NCBI GenBank assembly: GCA_016927065.1 | Contig: JAFGNJ010000019.1 | Span: forward strand, 179,068-243,067 | Direction of reading: 5' to 3' | DNA from: Deltaproteobacteria bacterium | GTDB taxonomy: Bacteria > Desulfobacterota > B13-G15 > RBG-16-54-18 | DNA: 64,000 bases | Shown: in pieces, positions 1 through 7,676 of the stretch | Layout: every line of letters starts with the position of its first letter | How positions within the stretch are numbered: the stretch's first letter is position 1 | The notes under the pieces: model-generated | The model's input: the letters and a program-made list of their open reading frames with translations, nothing else | Databases searched by the model: none | Told to the model about the DNA's origin: nothing | Program-made: the position numbers and the translations under genes

Positions 1-261
1 GACGGACAAGGATTCTTCCATCGTCTTTGCAAACGCCATAACCTTCTGGGCCCCAGCCCCTAAAGAGCCATCCATATTCTTGGGAAACCCCACCACCACC
101 TCAGAAACACCGTGTGCGGCCACGAGTCCCTTGAGTTCACTGAGATCGTCAGCGAGGTCCTTCCTGTGTAAAACCGTAATCCCCTGGGCGGTATATCCCA
201 ATTCGTCGCTGACGGCAATACCTATCCTCTTATCACCTACATCCAGACCCAGAATCTTCAT
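1..261 (-). CDS. ruvX: Putative pre-16S rRNA nuclease / Holliday junction resolvase-like RuvX (YqgF), partial
   Basis: The reverse strand from an ATG at 261 is open to the window edge (87 codons). It starts with MKILGLDVGDKRIGIAVSD, the RNase H-like nuclease strand with the first catalytic Asp, and continues to a VVVGFPKNMDGSLG segment typical of YqgF/RuvX. The family (about 140 residues) processes the 5' end of 16S rRNA in the cytoplasm and was first described as a resolvase homologue. The C-terminal part, with the last acidic residues, lies outside the window. The gene is divergent from the aromatic degradation operon. The family call is firm; the true 3' end is unseen. Confidence 0.88.
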   Translation of the reverse strand, partial: MKILGLDVGDKRIGIAVSDELGYTAQGITVLHRKDLADDLSELKGLVAAHGVSEVVVGFPKNMDGSLGAGAQKVMAFAKTMEESLSV

Positions 262-341
262 GCAACCTCGCCTAATATTCTGCATATTTTCCATACCATA
301 GCATCTTTCCTCAAAATTTTCCAGAAGTTTGATTTCATGGC

Positions 342-370
342 TTGACAAAGGGGAGATTTTGTAATAAATT
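342..370 (+). promoter_or_regulatory. Sigma-70-type promoter of the benzoyl-CoA pathway operon
   Basis: A perfect -35 TTGACA (342-347) is followed by a 17-nt spacer and TAAATT (365-370, 4 of 6 matches to TATAAT). It lies about 100 nt upstream of the start codon at 473 and points into the operon. The leader between them is A+T-rich and ends in an AAAGGAGG ribosome-binding site at about 458-465. No operator was recognised. Confidence 0.6.
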
Positions 371-472
371 GCACAAAGTCATCAGCGGTAAAAATAAGGG
401 CTTTCAAAAAAAACATAATCCATATAACGTAATAAACAAACATTAGCGTATGAGGAGAAAGGAGGATGGTTT

Positions 473-1636
473 ATGGACTTCGGGCTTACTGAAGAACAAG
501 CAATGTTACAGGATATGGCGAGGGACTTTGCGCAAAATGAAATCGCCCCTACTGTAGAGGAGGACGAAAAAAAGGACATATATAATGAAAAAATCGTCAA
601 AAAGATGGCTGAGCTGGGACTCTTCGGGTGTATAGCCCCGGAGAAATATGGGGGCAATGAGATGGGGCACCTCGCCGCCACCATTGCCACCATGGAGATC
701 GCCAAGGAGAGTCCTTCCTACGGGGTTTCCTTTAATATCCAGATGAATGCCATTCAGAGCGTGCTGCTGGCATTTGGGACAGAGGAACAGCAGAAAAAAT
801 ATATCCCCCCCCTGATTACCGCGGACGCCTACGGGTGTTTTGCCTTGACCGAGGCGGACACCGGTTCTGACGTCGCCTCCATGCGGACCACGGCTAAAGA
901 AGTGGACGATGGCTTTATCTTAAACGGCAGCAAGATGTGGATCTCAGGTGTACCGAATGCAACGCTGGGAATCATCTTCGCCATGACCGATCGTGAGAAA
1001 AAGCACCGCGGGATGACGGCATTCATGGTTGACATGAAAAGTCCCGGCATTGAACAGCGGGGCATCACAGAAAAACTAGGGCTCCACAGCTCTCCAACCG
1101 GCGAGATTATCCTCGAGGACGTAAAGGTACCCAAAGATACCGTAGTCGGCAACCCGGGCGACGGTTTCAAGATCGCCATGACTATGCTCGACCGAACGCG
1201 GCTCTCATGTGCAGCCAGATCTGCCGGTGTGGCTGAAAAATGTTTTGAACTCGCCAAAAAGTACGCCAATGAACGAATCCAGTTTGGTCAACCCATTATC
1301 AATTTCCAGATGATCCAAGATCAACTCGCCAGAATGTGGTGTGAACATGAGGCGGCAAAACTCCTGGTCCTCAGGGCTGCCTGGATTGTGGATAATTTGA
1401 AGAAGGTAGGGGGGAGACCGACTCTGTATATCTCCACAGCCAAATACTATGGTGCCGAAGCAGCAGTGATGGCGGCCAATGAAGCGATGAAGGTGTATGC
1501 ATCGTATGGCTATGGAAACGAATACCCCATAGAACGATACTACAGAGACGCCAAATCCTATCAGAGCGTTGAGGGTACCTCTAATATCCAAAAGGTCATC
1601 ATCGCAAGAAACTTCATAGAAGAGACGAGGGGTTAA
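473..1636 (+). CDS. Acyl-CoA dehydrogenase (cyclohexanecarboxyl-CoA/cyclohexenecarboxyl-CoA- or glutaryl-CoA-type)
   Basis: This 387-residue flavoenzyme has the full acyl-CoA dehydrogenase fold. The FAD/substrate signature CFALTEADTGSD is near residue 120, the FAD-contact segment KMWISG near 155, and the C-terminal SVEGTSNIQ places the likely catalytic glutamate at 367. Electrons would go to an ETF. It resembles my recollection of non-decarboxylating glutaryl-CoA dehydrogenase of sulfate reducers, as well as the cyclohexane- and cyclohexene-carboxyl-CoA dehydrogenases of Syntrophus-like bacteria. Neighbouring Had and Oah favour a role in cyclic or glutaryl-CoA intermediates of benzoyl-CoA breakdown, but the substrate cannot be fixed from sequence. 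A strong ribosome-binding site (AAAGGAGG) supports the ATG at 473. The gene ends 2 bp before the biotin carrier gene. Confidence 0.85.
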   Translation: MDFGLTEEQAMLQDMARDFAQNEIAPTVEEDEKKDIYNEKIVKKMAELGLFGCIAPEKYGGNEMGHLAATIATMEIAKESPSYGVSFNIQMNAIQSVLLAFGTEEQQKKYIPPLITADAYGCFALTEADTGSDVASMRTTAKEVDDGFILNGSKMWISGVPNATLGIIFAMTDREKKHRGMTAFMVDMKSPGIEQRGITEKLGLHSSPTGEIILEDVKVPKDTVVGNPGDGFKIAMTMLDRTRLSCAARSAGVAEKCFELAKKYANERIQFGQPIINFQMIQDQLARMWCEHEAAKLLVLRAAWIVDNLKKVGGRPTLYISTAKYYGAEAAVMAANEAMKVYASYGYGNEYPIERYYRDAKSYQSVEGTSNIQKVIIARNFIEETRG

Positions 1637-1638
1637 CC

Positions 1639-1848
1639 ATGAACGTAACAGTACCGATGGTAGGAAAAATAGTAACTGTCTCGGTTCAGGTGGACGACAA
1701 CATCAAGGAAAACGACCAGGTAGCTACCTTGGAGGCCATGAAGATGGAGATGCCGGTGGTTGCGCCTACGTCGGGCGTCGTCAAGACCATTAATGTCAAA
1801 TCAGGCGATGAGGTAACGTCAGATACCGTCCTCATGATTATCGAATAG
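1639..1848 (+). CDS. Small biotin carboxyl carrier (biotinyl-lipoyl attachment) protein
   Basis: These 69 residues form little more than one biotinyl domain. LEAMKMEMPV carries the biotin-acceptor lysine (K35) in the canonical AMKM motif, and the flanking half-repeats make up the beta-barrel. Such stand-alone carriers serve acyl-CoA carboxylases or sodium-pumping decarboxylases such as glutaconyl-CoA decarboxylase. The catalytic carboxyltransferase subunits are not in this window. Its place directly after an acyl-CoA dehydrogenase in an aromatic degradation operon would fit decarboxylation of glutaconyl-CoA, or carboxylation feeding the pathway. That is inference. It starts 2 bp after the previous stop, so it is probably translationally coupled. 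Confidence 0.85.
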   Translation: MNVTVPMVGKIVTVSVQVDDNIKENDQVATLEAMKMEMPVVAPTSGVVKTINVKSGDEVTSDTVLMIIE

Positions 1849-1880
1849 CCAGTATTTTTTTAGAAGGGAGGTGAAGTCTG

Positions 1881-2633
1881 ATGATGTTGGAGGGAAAGGC
1901 AGCGGTAGTCACCGGCGGCGGAAGAGGGGTCGGAAGAGCTATATCCCTTACCTACGCCAAGGAAGGTGCCAATGTGGTAGTCAACTATGTCTCTAATCCG
2001 AAAACAGCCCAGGAAGTTGTGGAAGAAATAGAGAAGATCGGCCGTAAAGGAGTAGCAGTCAAGGCTGATGTGGCAACTGATAAGGGGGCGGAAGCGGTTG
2101 TTCAAGCAGCGGTAGATAACTTTGGGAAAATAGACATCCTCGTCAACAATGCCGGGTTTACACGTCCAGCAATGCTCCATAAGATGACCGAGGAGGACTG
2201 GAACGCGGTATTAGATATCCACCTCAAGGGCCCGTGGCTCTGCATCAAACATGCGAGTAACTATATGATGGAGCAGAAAAAAGGATACATCATCAATGTC
2301 ACCTCCGTTGCAGGTCTCGTCGGCACGGTCGGTCAGATCAACTACAGCGCTGCCAAAGGGGGAATCATAACCCTCACTAAATCCGCCGCTCGGGAACTCG
2401 CACGGTATGGCATCAACGTCAACTGCATCTCCCTCGGTATTGTAGCCACCGATATGACAGAAAAAATCAGGACTGATCCCAAGCTTGCAGAGATTTATAT
2501 GAAACGCATCCTGTTGAACCGCTTCGCCGAAGCAGAAGATATCGCGCCAGCCTTTGTCTTTTTTGCTTCTGAGGGTGCGCGATACATCTCGGGTCAGATC
2601 CTGTGCGTCGACGGCGGATATGGAATGACCTAA
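1881..2633 (+). CDS. Short-chain dehydrogenase/reductase, FabG-like
   Basis: This is a 250-residue classical SDR. The NAD(P)-binding TGGGRGVG is at residues 11-18, NNAG at 89-92, the catalytic Ser at 142 and the YxxxK pair at Y155/K159. The position usually occupied by the fourth catalytic residue Asn (IDVNLKG in FabG) reads LDIHLKG here, with His114. A ribosome-binding site (AGGGAGGTG) precedes the ATG pair at 1881. Within this operon it probably oxidises or reduces a hydroxyacyl-CoA intermediate of ring degradation or beta-oxidation rather than serving fatty acid synthesis. The substrate is not determinable from sequence. Confidence 0.85.
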   Translation: MMLEGKAAVVTGGGRGVGRAISLTYAKEGANVVVNYVSNPKTAQEVVEEIEKIGRKGVAVKADVATDKGAEAVVQAAVDNFGKIDILVNNAGFTRPAMLHKMTEEDWNAVLDIHLKGPWLCIKHASNYMMEQKKGYIINVTSVAGLVGTVGQINYSAAKGGIITLTKSAARELARYGINVNCISLGIVATDMTEKIRTDPKLAEIYMKRILLNRFAEAEDIAPAFVFFASEGARYISGQILCVDGGYGMT

Positions 2634-2665
2634 TAGTCGTATAACCTAAAAGAAGGAGGAATAAA

Positions 2666-3778
2666 ATGCCAGGAGTACCCGATAAGATTCAGACATGGCA
2701 GATGGTACAACCATGGAGCAAAGACAAAGAGACGGGGAAAGTTACTGAAGGTAAACTCGAAAAAACCGAGATTCCCGTTCCTAAATTGCAGACAGGAGAG
2801 GTCTTGGTAGAGGTGGCGGGTTGTGGAGTATGTCACACTGACCTGGGCTATTTCTTCGATGGGGTCCCTACGGTCTCCAAGCCTCCCCTCACCTTAGGCC
2901 ATGAAATCAGCGGTGTGGTCGTGGCGGGGGATGAGAAATGGATCGGGAAAGAGGTGATTATCCCTGCGGTCATGCCCTGCAGACAGTGCCACCTCTGCGA
3001 GATCGGCAGGGGGAATCGTTGCCTCGCCCAAAAGATGCCTGGCAATAGCCTCGGAATCTACGGCGGCAATTCGAGTCACATCCCGGTTCCCTCAATCGAT
3101 CTGTGTGAGGTAAAGGACCGCGGAGACTTCGAACTGGCTCAATTGGCTGTTGTGGCCGATGCAGTCACCACCCCGTATCAGGCCGCCAAGAGGGCTGATC
3201 TGCAGAAAGGGGATAATGTAATCGTCATCGGAGCCACTGGTGGTGTGGGTGTTCATATGGTGCAGACTGCCAAGGCCCTGGGAGCCAAGACCGTCATAGG
3301 TATCGCCAGAAACCCCGAGAAACTCAAAAGGGCCCTCGAGTTTGGTGCCGACTTTGTTATTAGCTCTGTTGATAAAGAACCGCGCGATATTCAGAAAGAA
3401 TTCAGAGGCCTGTGCAAAGAAAACGGGATCGAAGCAGGCTATGGCTGGAAGATTTTTGAGGTGTCGGGGACCAAAGCTGGTCAGGATCTTGCCTTGACCC
3501 TCCTGTCCTTTACCGGCAAGCTCATCGTGGTAGGCTTCGGGATGGCCAAGAATGAGTACAGTATTTCTCGTTTGATGGCCTTCGACGCCGAGATCATCGG
3601 GACATGGGGCTGTCTCCCTGAATACTATCCCATAGTCCTCGATATGGTCTTAAGCGGGAAGATACAGCTCAAGCCCTTTGTCGAGATGAGGCCCATGAGT
3701 ACCATTAGTGCGGTGTATGATGAGGTACACAAGGCAGGCTCCCCTGCAAAGAGGATCGTATTAACCCCAGATTTTTAG
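2666..3778 (+). CDS. had: 6-hydroxycyclohex-1-ene-1-carbonyl-CoA dehydrogenase
   Basis: This 370-residue zinc-dependent medium-chain alcohol dehydrogenase matches the length and features of Had from Thauera, Geobacter and Syntrophus. Catalytic zinc ligands lie in GCGVCHTDL (C56) and GHE (residues 78-80). The four structural-zinc cysteines are C105, C108, C111 and C119. The nucleotide-binding loop GATGGVGV is near 190. Had oxidises the 6-hydroxy group of the cyclohexenecarbonyl-CoA formed after benzoyl-CoA reduction, using NAD+. It lies directly before oah, the next enzyme of the pathway, which strongly supports this function over a generic alcohol dehydrogenase. The ribosome-binding site AAGGAGG precedes the ATG. 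Confidence 0.9.
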   Translation: MPGVPDKIQTWQMVQPWSKDKETGKVTEGKLEKTEIPVPKLQTGEVLVEVAGCGVCHTDLGYFFDGVPTVSKPPLTLGHEISGVVVAGDEKWIGKEVIIPAVMPCRQCHLCEIGRGNRCLAQKMPGNSLGIYGGNSSHIPVPSIDLCEVKDRGDFELAQLAVVADAVTTPYQAAKRADLQKGDNVIVIGATGGVGVHMVQTAKALGAKTVIGIARNPEKLKRALEFGADFVISSVDKEPRDIQKEFRGLCKENGIEAGYGWKIFEVSGTKAGQDLALTLLSFTGKLIVVGFGMAKNEYSISRLMAFDAEIIGTWGCLPEYYPIVLDMVLSGKIQLKPFVEMRPMSTISAVYDEVHKAGSPAKRIVLTPDF

Positions 3779-3819
3779 CGAACTAAAATAAAAATGAAAG
3801 AAAAGGAGGTAAACAGGAT

Positions 3820-4971
3820 ATGTCATTAGATTGGGTGCCTCGAGAAGGCGGAAAGAAAGATCATGATCGGTACGGCAAGGAACACTGGGGGGCCATGGAC
3901 AAACCCCCATGCGTCGTGTACGAAAAGAGACCCCTCAAGGATCCTCAGGGCAATGTCATTGACGGTCTCTATGTTTCGTGGGTAATCATGAATAATCCGG
4001 CCCAGTACAACTCCTATACCACCGAGATGGTCAAAGGCGTCATCGCAGGTATGGAGAATTCTTCAACTGATCGCGAGGTGGTGGCCACCATTTTTACCGG
4101 CGTCGGCCCCTATTCCTTCTGCACCGGCGGCAACACCAAAGAGTACTCAGAGTACTACAGCAGCCGTCCCGACGAGTATGGCCAGTACATGGAACTATTC
4201 AACAATATGGTGGATTCTATCCTGATGTGTAAAAAGCCCGTGATCTGCCGGGTCAATGGAATGCGAGTCGCCGGCGGTCAGGAAATAGGTATGGCATGTG
4301 ATCTTGCCATTTCTTCGGACCTTGCCATTTACGGGCAGGCCGGTCCTCGCCACGGTTCATCGCCTGCTGGTGGAAGCTCTGACTTCCTACCCTGGTATTT
4401 GGGAATCGAGGACGCCATGTGGAGCTGTGTGAGCTGTGAGATGTGGAGCGCCTACAAGATGAAGGCAAAGACACTTATCTCTAAATGCGTCCCTGTGCTC
4501 AAAGACGACAAAGGGAAGTGGGTACGCAATCCTCAGGTCATTACCGATAAGTGGGTTGATGACGGTGAGATCGTGTACGGCGAATTTAAGTCCGGCGATG
4601 CGTTTAAAGAGGCTCGCGGTTGGGTCAATGAGAAACTCAAAAATAATGACTTCGATTTCGAACTCCTGGATAAGGAAGTGGATAAGATAGTCTGGACCTT
4701 CGCCAATCTCTTCCCGGGCTGTCTGATCAAAGCCGTCGACGAAGTCCGCGCCAAAAAGAAGTTCTTCTGGGATTATTCCAAGAACTACAACAGGCATTGG
4801 CTAGCAGCGAACATGGGCGCTGAGGCATTCCTCGGGTTCGGAGCCTTCAATACGAAGAAGATCACCGGCACGGATACCATCGACTTCATCAAGTATCGGC
4901 AGGGAATTGCTGAGAGCACGATGATGAACGAAGAGTTCTTTGAGAAAGTGCTGGGAAAACCACAGAAATAA
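3820..4971 (+). CDS. oah: 6-oxocyclohex-1-ene-1-carbonyl-CoA hydrolase (ring-opening; BamA/Oah)
   Basis: This 383-residue crotonase-superfamily protein has an N-terminal extension (about 40 residues) and a C-terminal extension relative to enoyl-CoA hydratases, as is typical of Oah/BamA. Oxyanion-hole and active-site segments are visible around GVGPYSFCTGGNTKEY and NGMRVAGGQEIGMACDL. The enzyme adds water and cleaves the alicyclic ring to give 3-hydroxypimelyl-CoA. Its gene is widely used as a marker of anaerobic aromatic degradation. It is the last gene of the operon, with an AAAGGAGG ribosome-binding site ahead of the ATG at 3820 and a strong hairpin downstream. Confidence 0.93.
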   Translation: MSLDWVPREGGKKDHDRYGKEHWGAMDKPPCVVYEKRPLKDPQGNVIDGLYVSWVIMNNPAQYNSYTTEMVKGVIAGMENSSTDREVVATIFTGVGPYSFCTGGNTKEYSEYYSSRPDEYGQYMELFNNMVDSILMCKKPVICRVNGMRVAGGQEIGMACDLAISSDLAIYGQAGPRHGSSPAGGSSDFLPWYLGIEDAMWSCVSCEMWSAYKMKAKTLISKCVPVLKDDKGKWVRNPQVITDKWVDDGEIVYGEFKSGDAFKEARGWVNEKLKNNDFDFELLDKEVDKIVWTFANLFPGCLIKAVDEVRAKKKFFWDYSKNYNRHWLAANMGAEAFLGFGAFNTKKITGTDTIDFIKYRQGIAESTMMNEEFFEKVLGKPQK

Positions 4972-5016
4972 GAACGGTATTGCCTTAAGGTTTATACAAT
5001 TTCACACAACACATAT

Positions 5017-5071
5017 GAGCCGGGAGCTTCAAAAAAAGCGAGCTCCCGGCTCCTTTCATTACGTTTTTTTT
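5017..5071. terminator. Hairpin between convergent oah and the GNAT gene
   Basis: A perfect 12-bp inverted repeat (GAGCCGGGAGCT at 5017-5028, AGCTCCCGGCTC at 5041-5052) has a 12-nt A-rich loop. A T-run follows at about 5063-5071, leaving a roughly 10-nt gap that is longer than in a textbook intrinsic terminator. It lies between two convergent genes and probably ends oah transcription, and perhaps also the opposing transcript. Confidence 0.7.
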
Positions 5072-5080
5072 CAGCGAGGT

Positions 5081-5527
5081 TTAGACTTTCAGTTCTAATT
5101 GTAACATATCACCCTTTTGAAATCCCATCTTGTCGAAGAAGTACAGTCGATCAAATTCCTTCCATGTAACAAGGGTGTAAATGGTATCCACGCCAACCTT
5201 CTTTAAATTGGCAACCATTTCTTTAAATAAGATCCTGGCTATCCCCTTGCGTTGGTACTGTGGATGTACCCCCACAATATCGATCCAGCCCACCGTATCA
5301 GGGACGCCATACTCCCACCCACTGGCGTCACCCATGATAAATCCCACCACCTTACCATTCAGTTCAGCAACCAACGAGGCCATAGGCGACCTGTTTTCAG
5401 AGAGCTCTATCTTCATGCTCCAGTATTCAGGCCGCTCTTTCCCCAAGATCGCCTTATCTATCTCCACGATAGCGTCCAGATCGCCATATGCCAACGCCCT
5501 TATCTTGACCGACTCCACAAGATCCAT
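5081..5527 (-). CDS. GNAT-family N-acetyltransferase
   Basis: This 148-residue single-domain GNAT protein begins with VKIRALAYGDLDAIVEID. The acetyl-CoA pyrophosphate loop is HPQYQRKGIARILF (the Q/RxxGxG/A signature) near residues 92-105. The ending LYFFDKMGFQKGD is the usual C-terminal motif. It could acetylate a protein N-terminus, an amino sugar or a small molecule; nothing identifies the acceptor. It is a single gene on the minus strand, convergent with oah. A purine-rich GAGAGGGATGAG precedes the ATG at 5527. Confidence 0.8.
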   Translation of the reverse strand: MDLVESVKIRALAYGDLDAIVEIDKAILGKERPEYWSMKIELSENRSPMASLVAELNGKVVGFIMGDASGWEYGVPDTVGWIDIVGVHPQYQRKGIARILFKEMVANLKKVGVDTIYTLVTWKEFDRLYFFDKMGFQKGDMLQLELKV

Positions 5528-5757
5528 TACTCATCCCTCTCTCATGAGGTAAACTCTTATTAAAAGTATAGCGAGGGTTTAAACTCTGTCAAGAAAAGGT
5601 ACAACATGCAGAGGTATGAACACTCGCCTTCTCACAGAGAGAGTAATGACACTTCCCTCAAAAACAAAACAACATCCTCTCCTGAGATGGAGAGCTGGTA
5701 TGCACCAAGGTCGGTTACCTCACGAGCGATCAAAAAAGAGGTGCATGGAGAACAACA

Positions 5758-6039
5758 TTATTTCCGTAACCCTTGCTGAAAGATTCTCTCACACTTCTCG
5801 GCAGTTCGTTCCGACCGCGCGGCTGCGGCCTCAGCCCTATCAGCAGCGGCTTCCACTCTCTCTGCTGCGGCCTCAACCCTAGCAGCGGCTGTTTGAGCCG
5901 CCTTCATAGCCGCCTCTGCGGCTTCTCTGTGTTCCCTGATCTGTTGATCACTGACACAGCCTGACCCAATGACCAACATCACTATCAGAGAAATGGTCGA
6001 CACCCCAATTTTACTCCACAATAATCTCCTTGCCATCAT
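5758..6039 (-). CDS. Small alanine-zipper lipoprotein (Lpp/OprI-like)
   Basis: A 93-residue protein with a basic N-terminus and hydrophobic stretch up to a lipobox-like IGSGC, giving lipidated Cys28. A roughly 60-residue Ala-rich helix follows in which Ala recurs with a 3-4 residue heptad spacing (AAERVEAAADRAEAAAARSE), the pattern of trimeric alanine-zipper lipoproteins such as Lpp and OprI. The C-terminus is GLRK; a terminal Lys is the peptidoglycan attachment residue in Lpp. The -3 position of the lipobox is Gly rather than Leu, so lipidation is likely but not certain. It probably tethers the outer membrane to peptidoglycan. Translation may start at either of two adjacent ATGs behind a G-rich ribosome-binding site. 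The gene lies just beyond lnt, which would complete its acylation. Confidence 0.75.
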   Translation of the reverse strand: MMARRLLWSKIGVSTISLIVMLVIGSGCVSDQQIREHREAAEAAMKAAQTAAARVEAAAERVEAAADRAEAAAARSERTAEKCERIFQQGLRK

Positions 6040-6131
6040 GTATCCCCCCCCTTCATAAAATTTGTGTTATGATCTCACAAACAGCATAGTAACTCTTCAC
6101 AAACCTATCAGCCTGGAGACTCTAATCGTTT

Positions 6132-7676
6132 TTATGACCACATCACCTTTCTTCTGAGTATAACATAGCCTACCAGGCTAATTCCCATCAAAGAGCAGAA
6201 TATGGCAAAGACATCTCCGTACCGAGTGTAAAAAGTCAACTCCTTATCTTCACCTCGAAGGCCTATTTCTCCCGTGAGGGCCTCTTGGGTAAAAAGGCCG
6301 CTGGCCATAGTAATCCTCCCCAGTGGATCCACAAATGCGCTGATCCCGGTATTAGCCGCCCGTACCAACCATACTCGATTCTCGATTGCCCTGAACGTCG
6401 CCTGTGCAAGGTGTTGGTACGGGGCGGATGTCTTCCCAAACCAGGCATCATTGGTAATGGTCACCATGAAATCGGCATCCTTTCGAACAAAATCCCTGCA
6501 TAACTCAGGAAATATTACCTCAAAACAAATCAAAACGCCAAAGTCCCCGCGGGGCAATTGAAAGATGACCTTCTCTTTTCCTGGAGAAATATTCCCAATT
6601 CCCACTAACGAATTAAAAAAAGGGAAAAGAGAGGAAAAAGGAATATATTCACCAAAAGGGACTAAATGGCTCTTATCGTACCGCCCGATGATGCGACGGC
6701 TGGGCGCAAGGAGATAGGCACTGTTGTATGTCTTACGCTTTTCCCCCTCTTTTTTACACAACAGGCTCCCAAAGAGGAGATAAGTACCTGCTTCCTGAGG
6801 AATAGCTAAGACCTTACCATCCAACTCCGTACCTGAGGGAAAATAGGAAGGCAAGGCTGTTTCAGGCCAAACGATGAGTGCCAATGATTGCCCTTCGAGT
6901 TCCCGGGTCAAATTCCGGTATATCGTTAATGTCTTTCTCTGAAAGCCCTTATCCCACTTAACATCCTGAGCTATATTTCCCTGGACAACCCCAATCTGCA
7001 ATCTCTTTTCACCCTCCACGGGAACATTGATCCGCCAATAGCCATAGGCAACGGCCAAGGCTAACAAAACGAAGGTAAAGATAGTGCCTTGTAGAGGCAA
7101 TCCCTTTCTCCCCTTCCATCGGACGATCCATAGAAAAAAGAGAGTGTTGATCAAGATCACGAGGAAAGAAACCCCATAGACTCCGGTTATATCAGCTATT
7201 TGTACCAAGGGGGTATTCAAATACTGAGAGTAGCCAACCAGGGCCCACGGGAAGCCACTGAGCAGAAAAGAGCGCAGATACTCCAGCCCCACCCAGAGAG
7301 CTGGAAAGGCTAAGAGTACTATCCATCCCCCCTTCTCTTGAGCGTAAGAGGCAAGAAAGGTGAAGGCACCCCAATAGAGGCTGAGGTACATAACCAAAAG
7401 AAGCAAGATGGGAATGGCAAGGGGAAGAAGAATATTGCCATATCTGTGGACGGCCACCACCACCCAGTAGATAAGCCCAAGATAGGCAATCACACCGGCA
7501 AAAGCTCCCAAGAAAAAGGCTTCCTTCCCGCTTTTTCCTCGAATGCACACCAAGAGAGGTACCAAGAAAAACCATGCGGCAGGCCACAGGTTAAAGACAG
7601 GAAAACTTATGACCATTAGGACCCCTGAGAAGGCGGCCCAGAAGTAATCTAACGTGTTCACGCGTGAAGATTTCAT
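6132..7676 (-). CDS. lnt: Apolipoprotein N-acyltransferase
   Basis: This 514-residue inner-membrane enzyme has about six N-terminal transmembrane segments, a periplasmic nitrilase-fold domain (about residues 225-470) and one C-terminal membrane segment. The Glu-Lys-Cys triad can be placed: E272 in VWPETALP, K335 in GRYDKSHLVPFGEY and C384 in VLICFEV. Lnt adds the third acyl chain to the N-terminal cysteine of lipoproteins, the last maturation step in Gram-negative bacteria. Its start codon overlaps the stop of the upstream aminotransferase gene by 4 bp, so the two are co-translated. Confidence 0.93.
   Translation of the reverse strand: MKSSRVNTLDYFWAAFSGVLMVISFPVFNLWPAAWFFLVPLLVCIRGKSGKEAFFLGAFAGVIAYLGLIYWVVVAVHRYGNILLPLAIPILLLLVMYLSLYWGAFTFLASYAQEKGGWIVLLAFPALWVGLEYLRSFLLSGFPWALVGYSQYLNTPLVQIADITGVYGVSFLVILINTLFFLWIVRWKGRKGLPLQGTIFTFVLLALAVAYGYWRINVPVEGEKRLQIGVVQGNIAQDVKWDKGFQRKTLTIYRNLTRELEGQSLALIVWPETALPSYFPSGTELDGKVLAIPQEAGTYLLFGSLLCKKEGEKRKTYNSAYLLAPSRRIIGRYDKSHLVPFGEYIPFSSLFPFFNSLVGIGNISPGKEKVIFQLPRGDFGVLICFEVIFPELCRDFVRKDADFMVTITNDAWFGKTSAPYQHLAQATFRAIENRVWLVRAANTGISAFVDPLGRITMASGLFTQEALTGEIGLRGEDKELTFYTRYGDVFAIFCSLMGISLVGYVILRRKVMWS

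Noticed and set aside
5616..5882. 88-codon plus-strand frame over the lipoprotein gene
   Set aside because: It overlaps the opposite-strand lipoprotein, has no ribosome-binding site, and its composition (Arg/Pro/Gln/Leu) is that of an antisense shadow.
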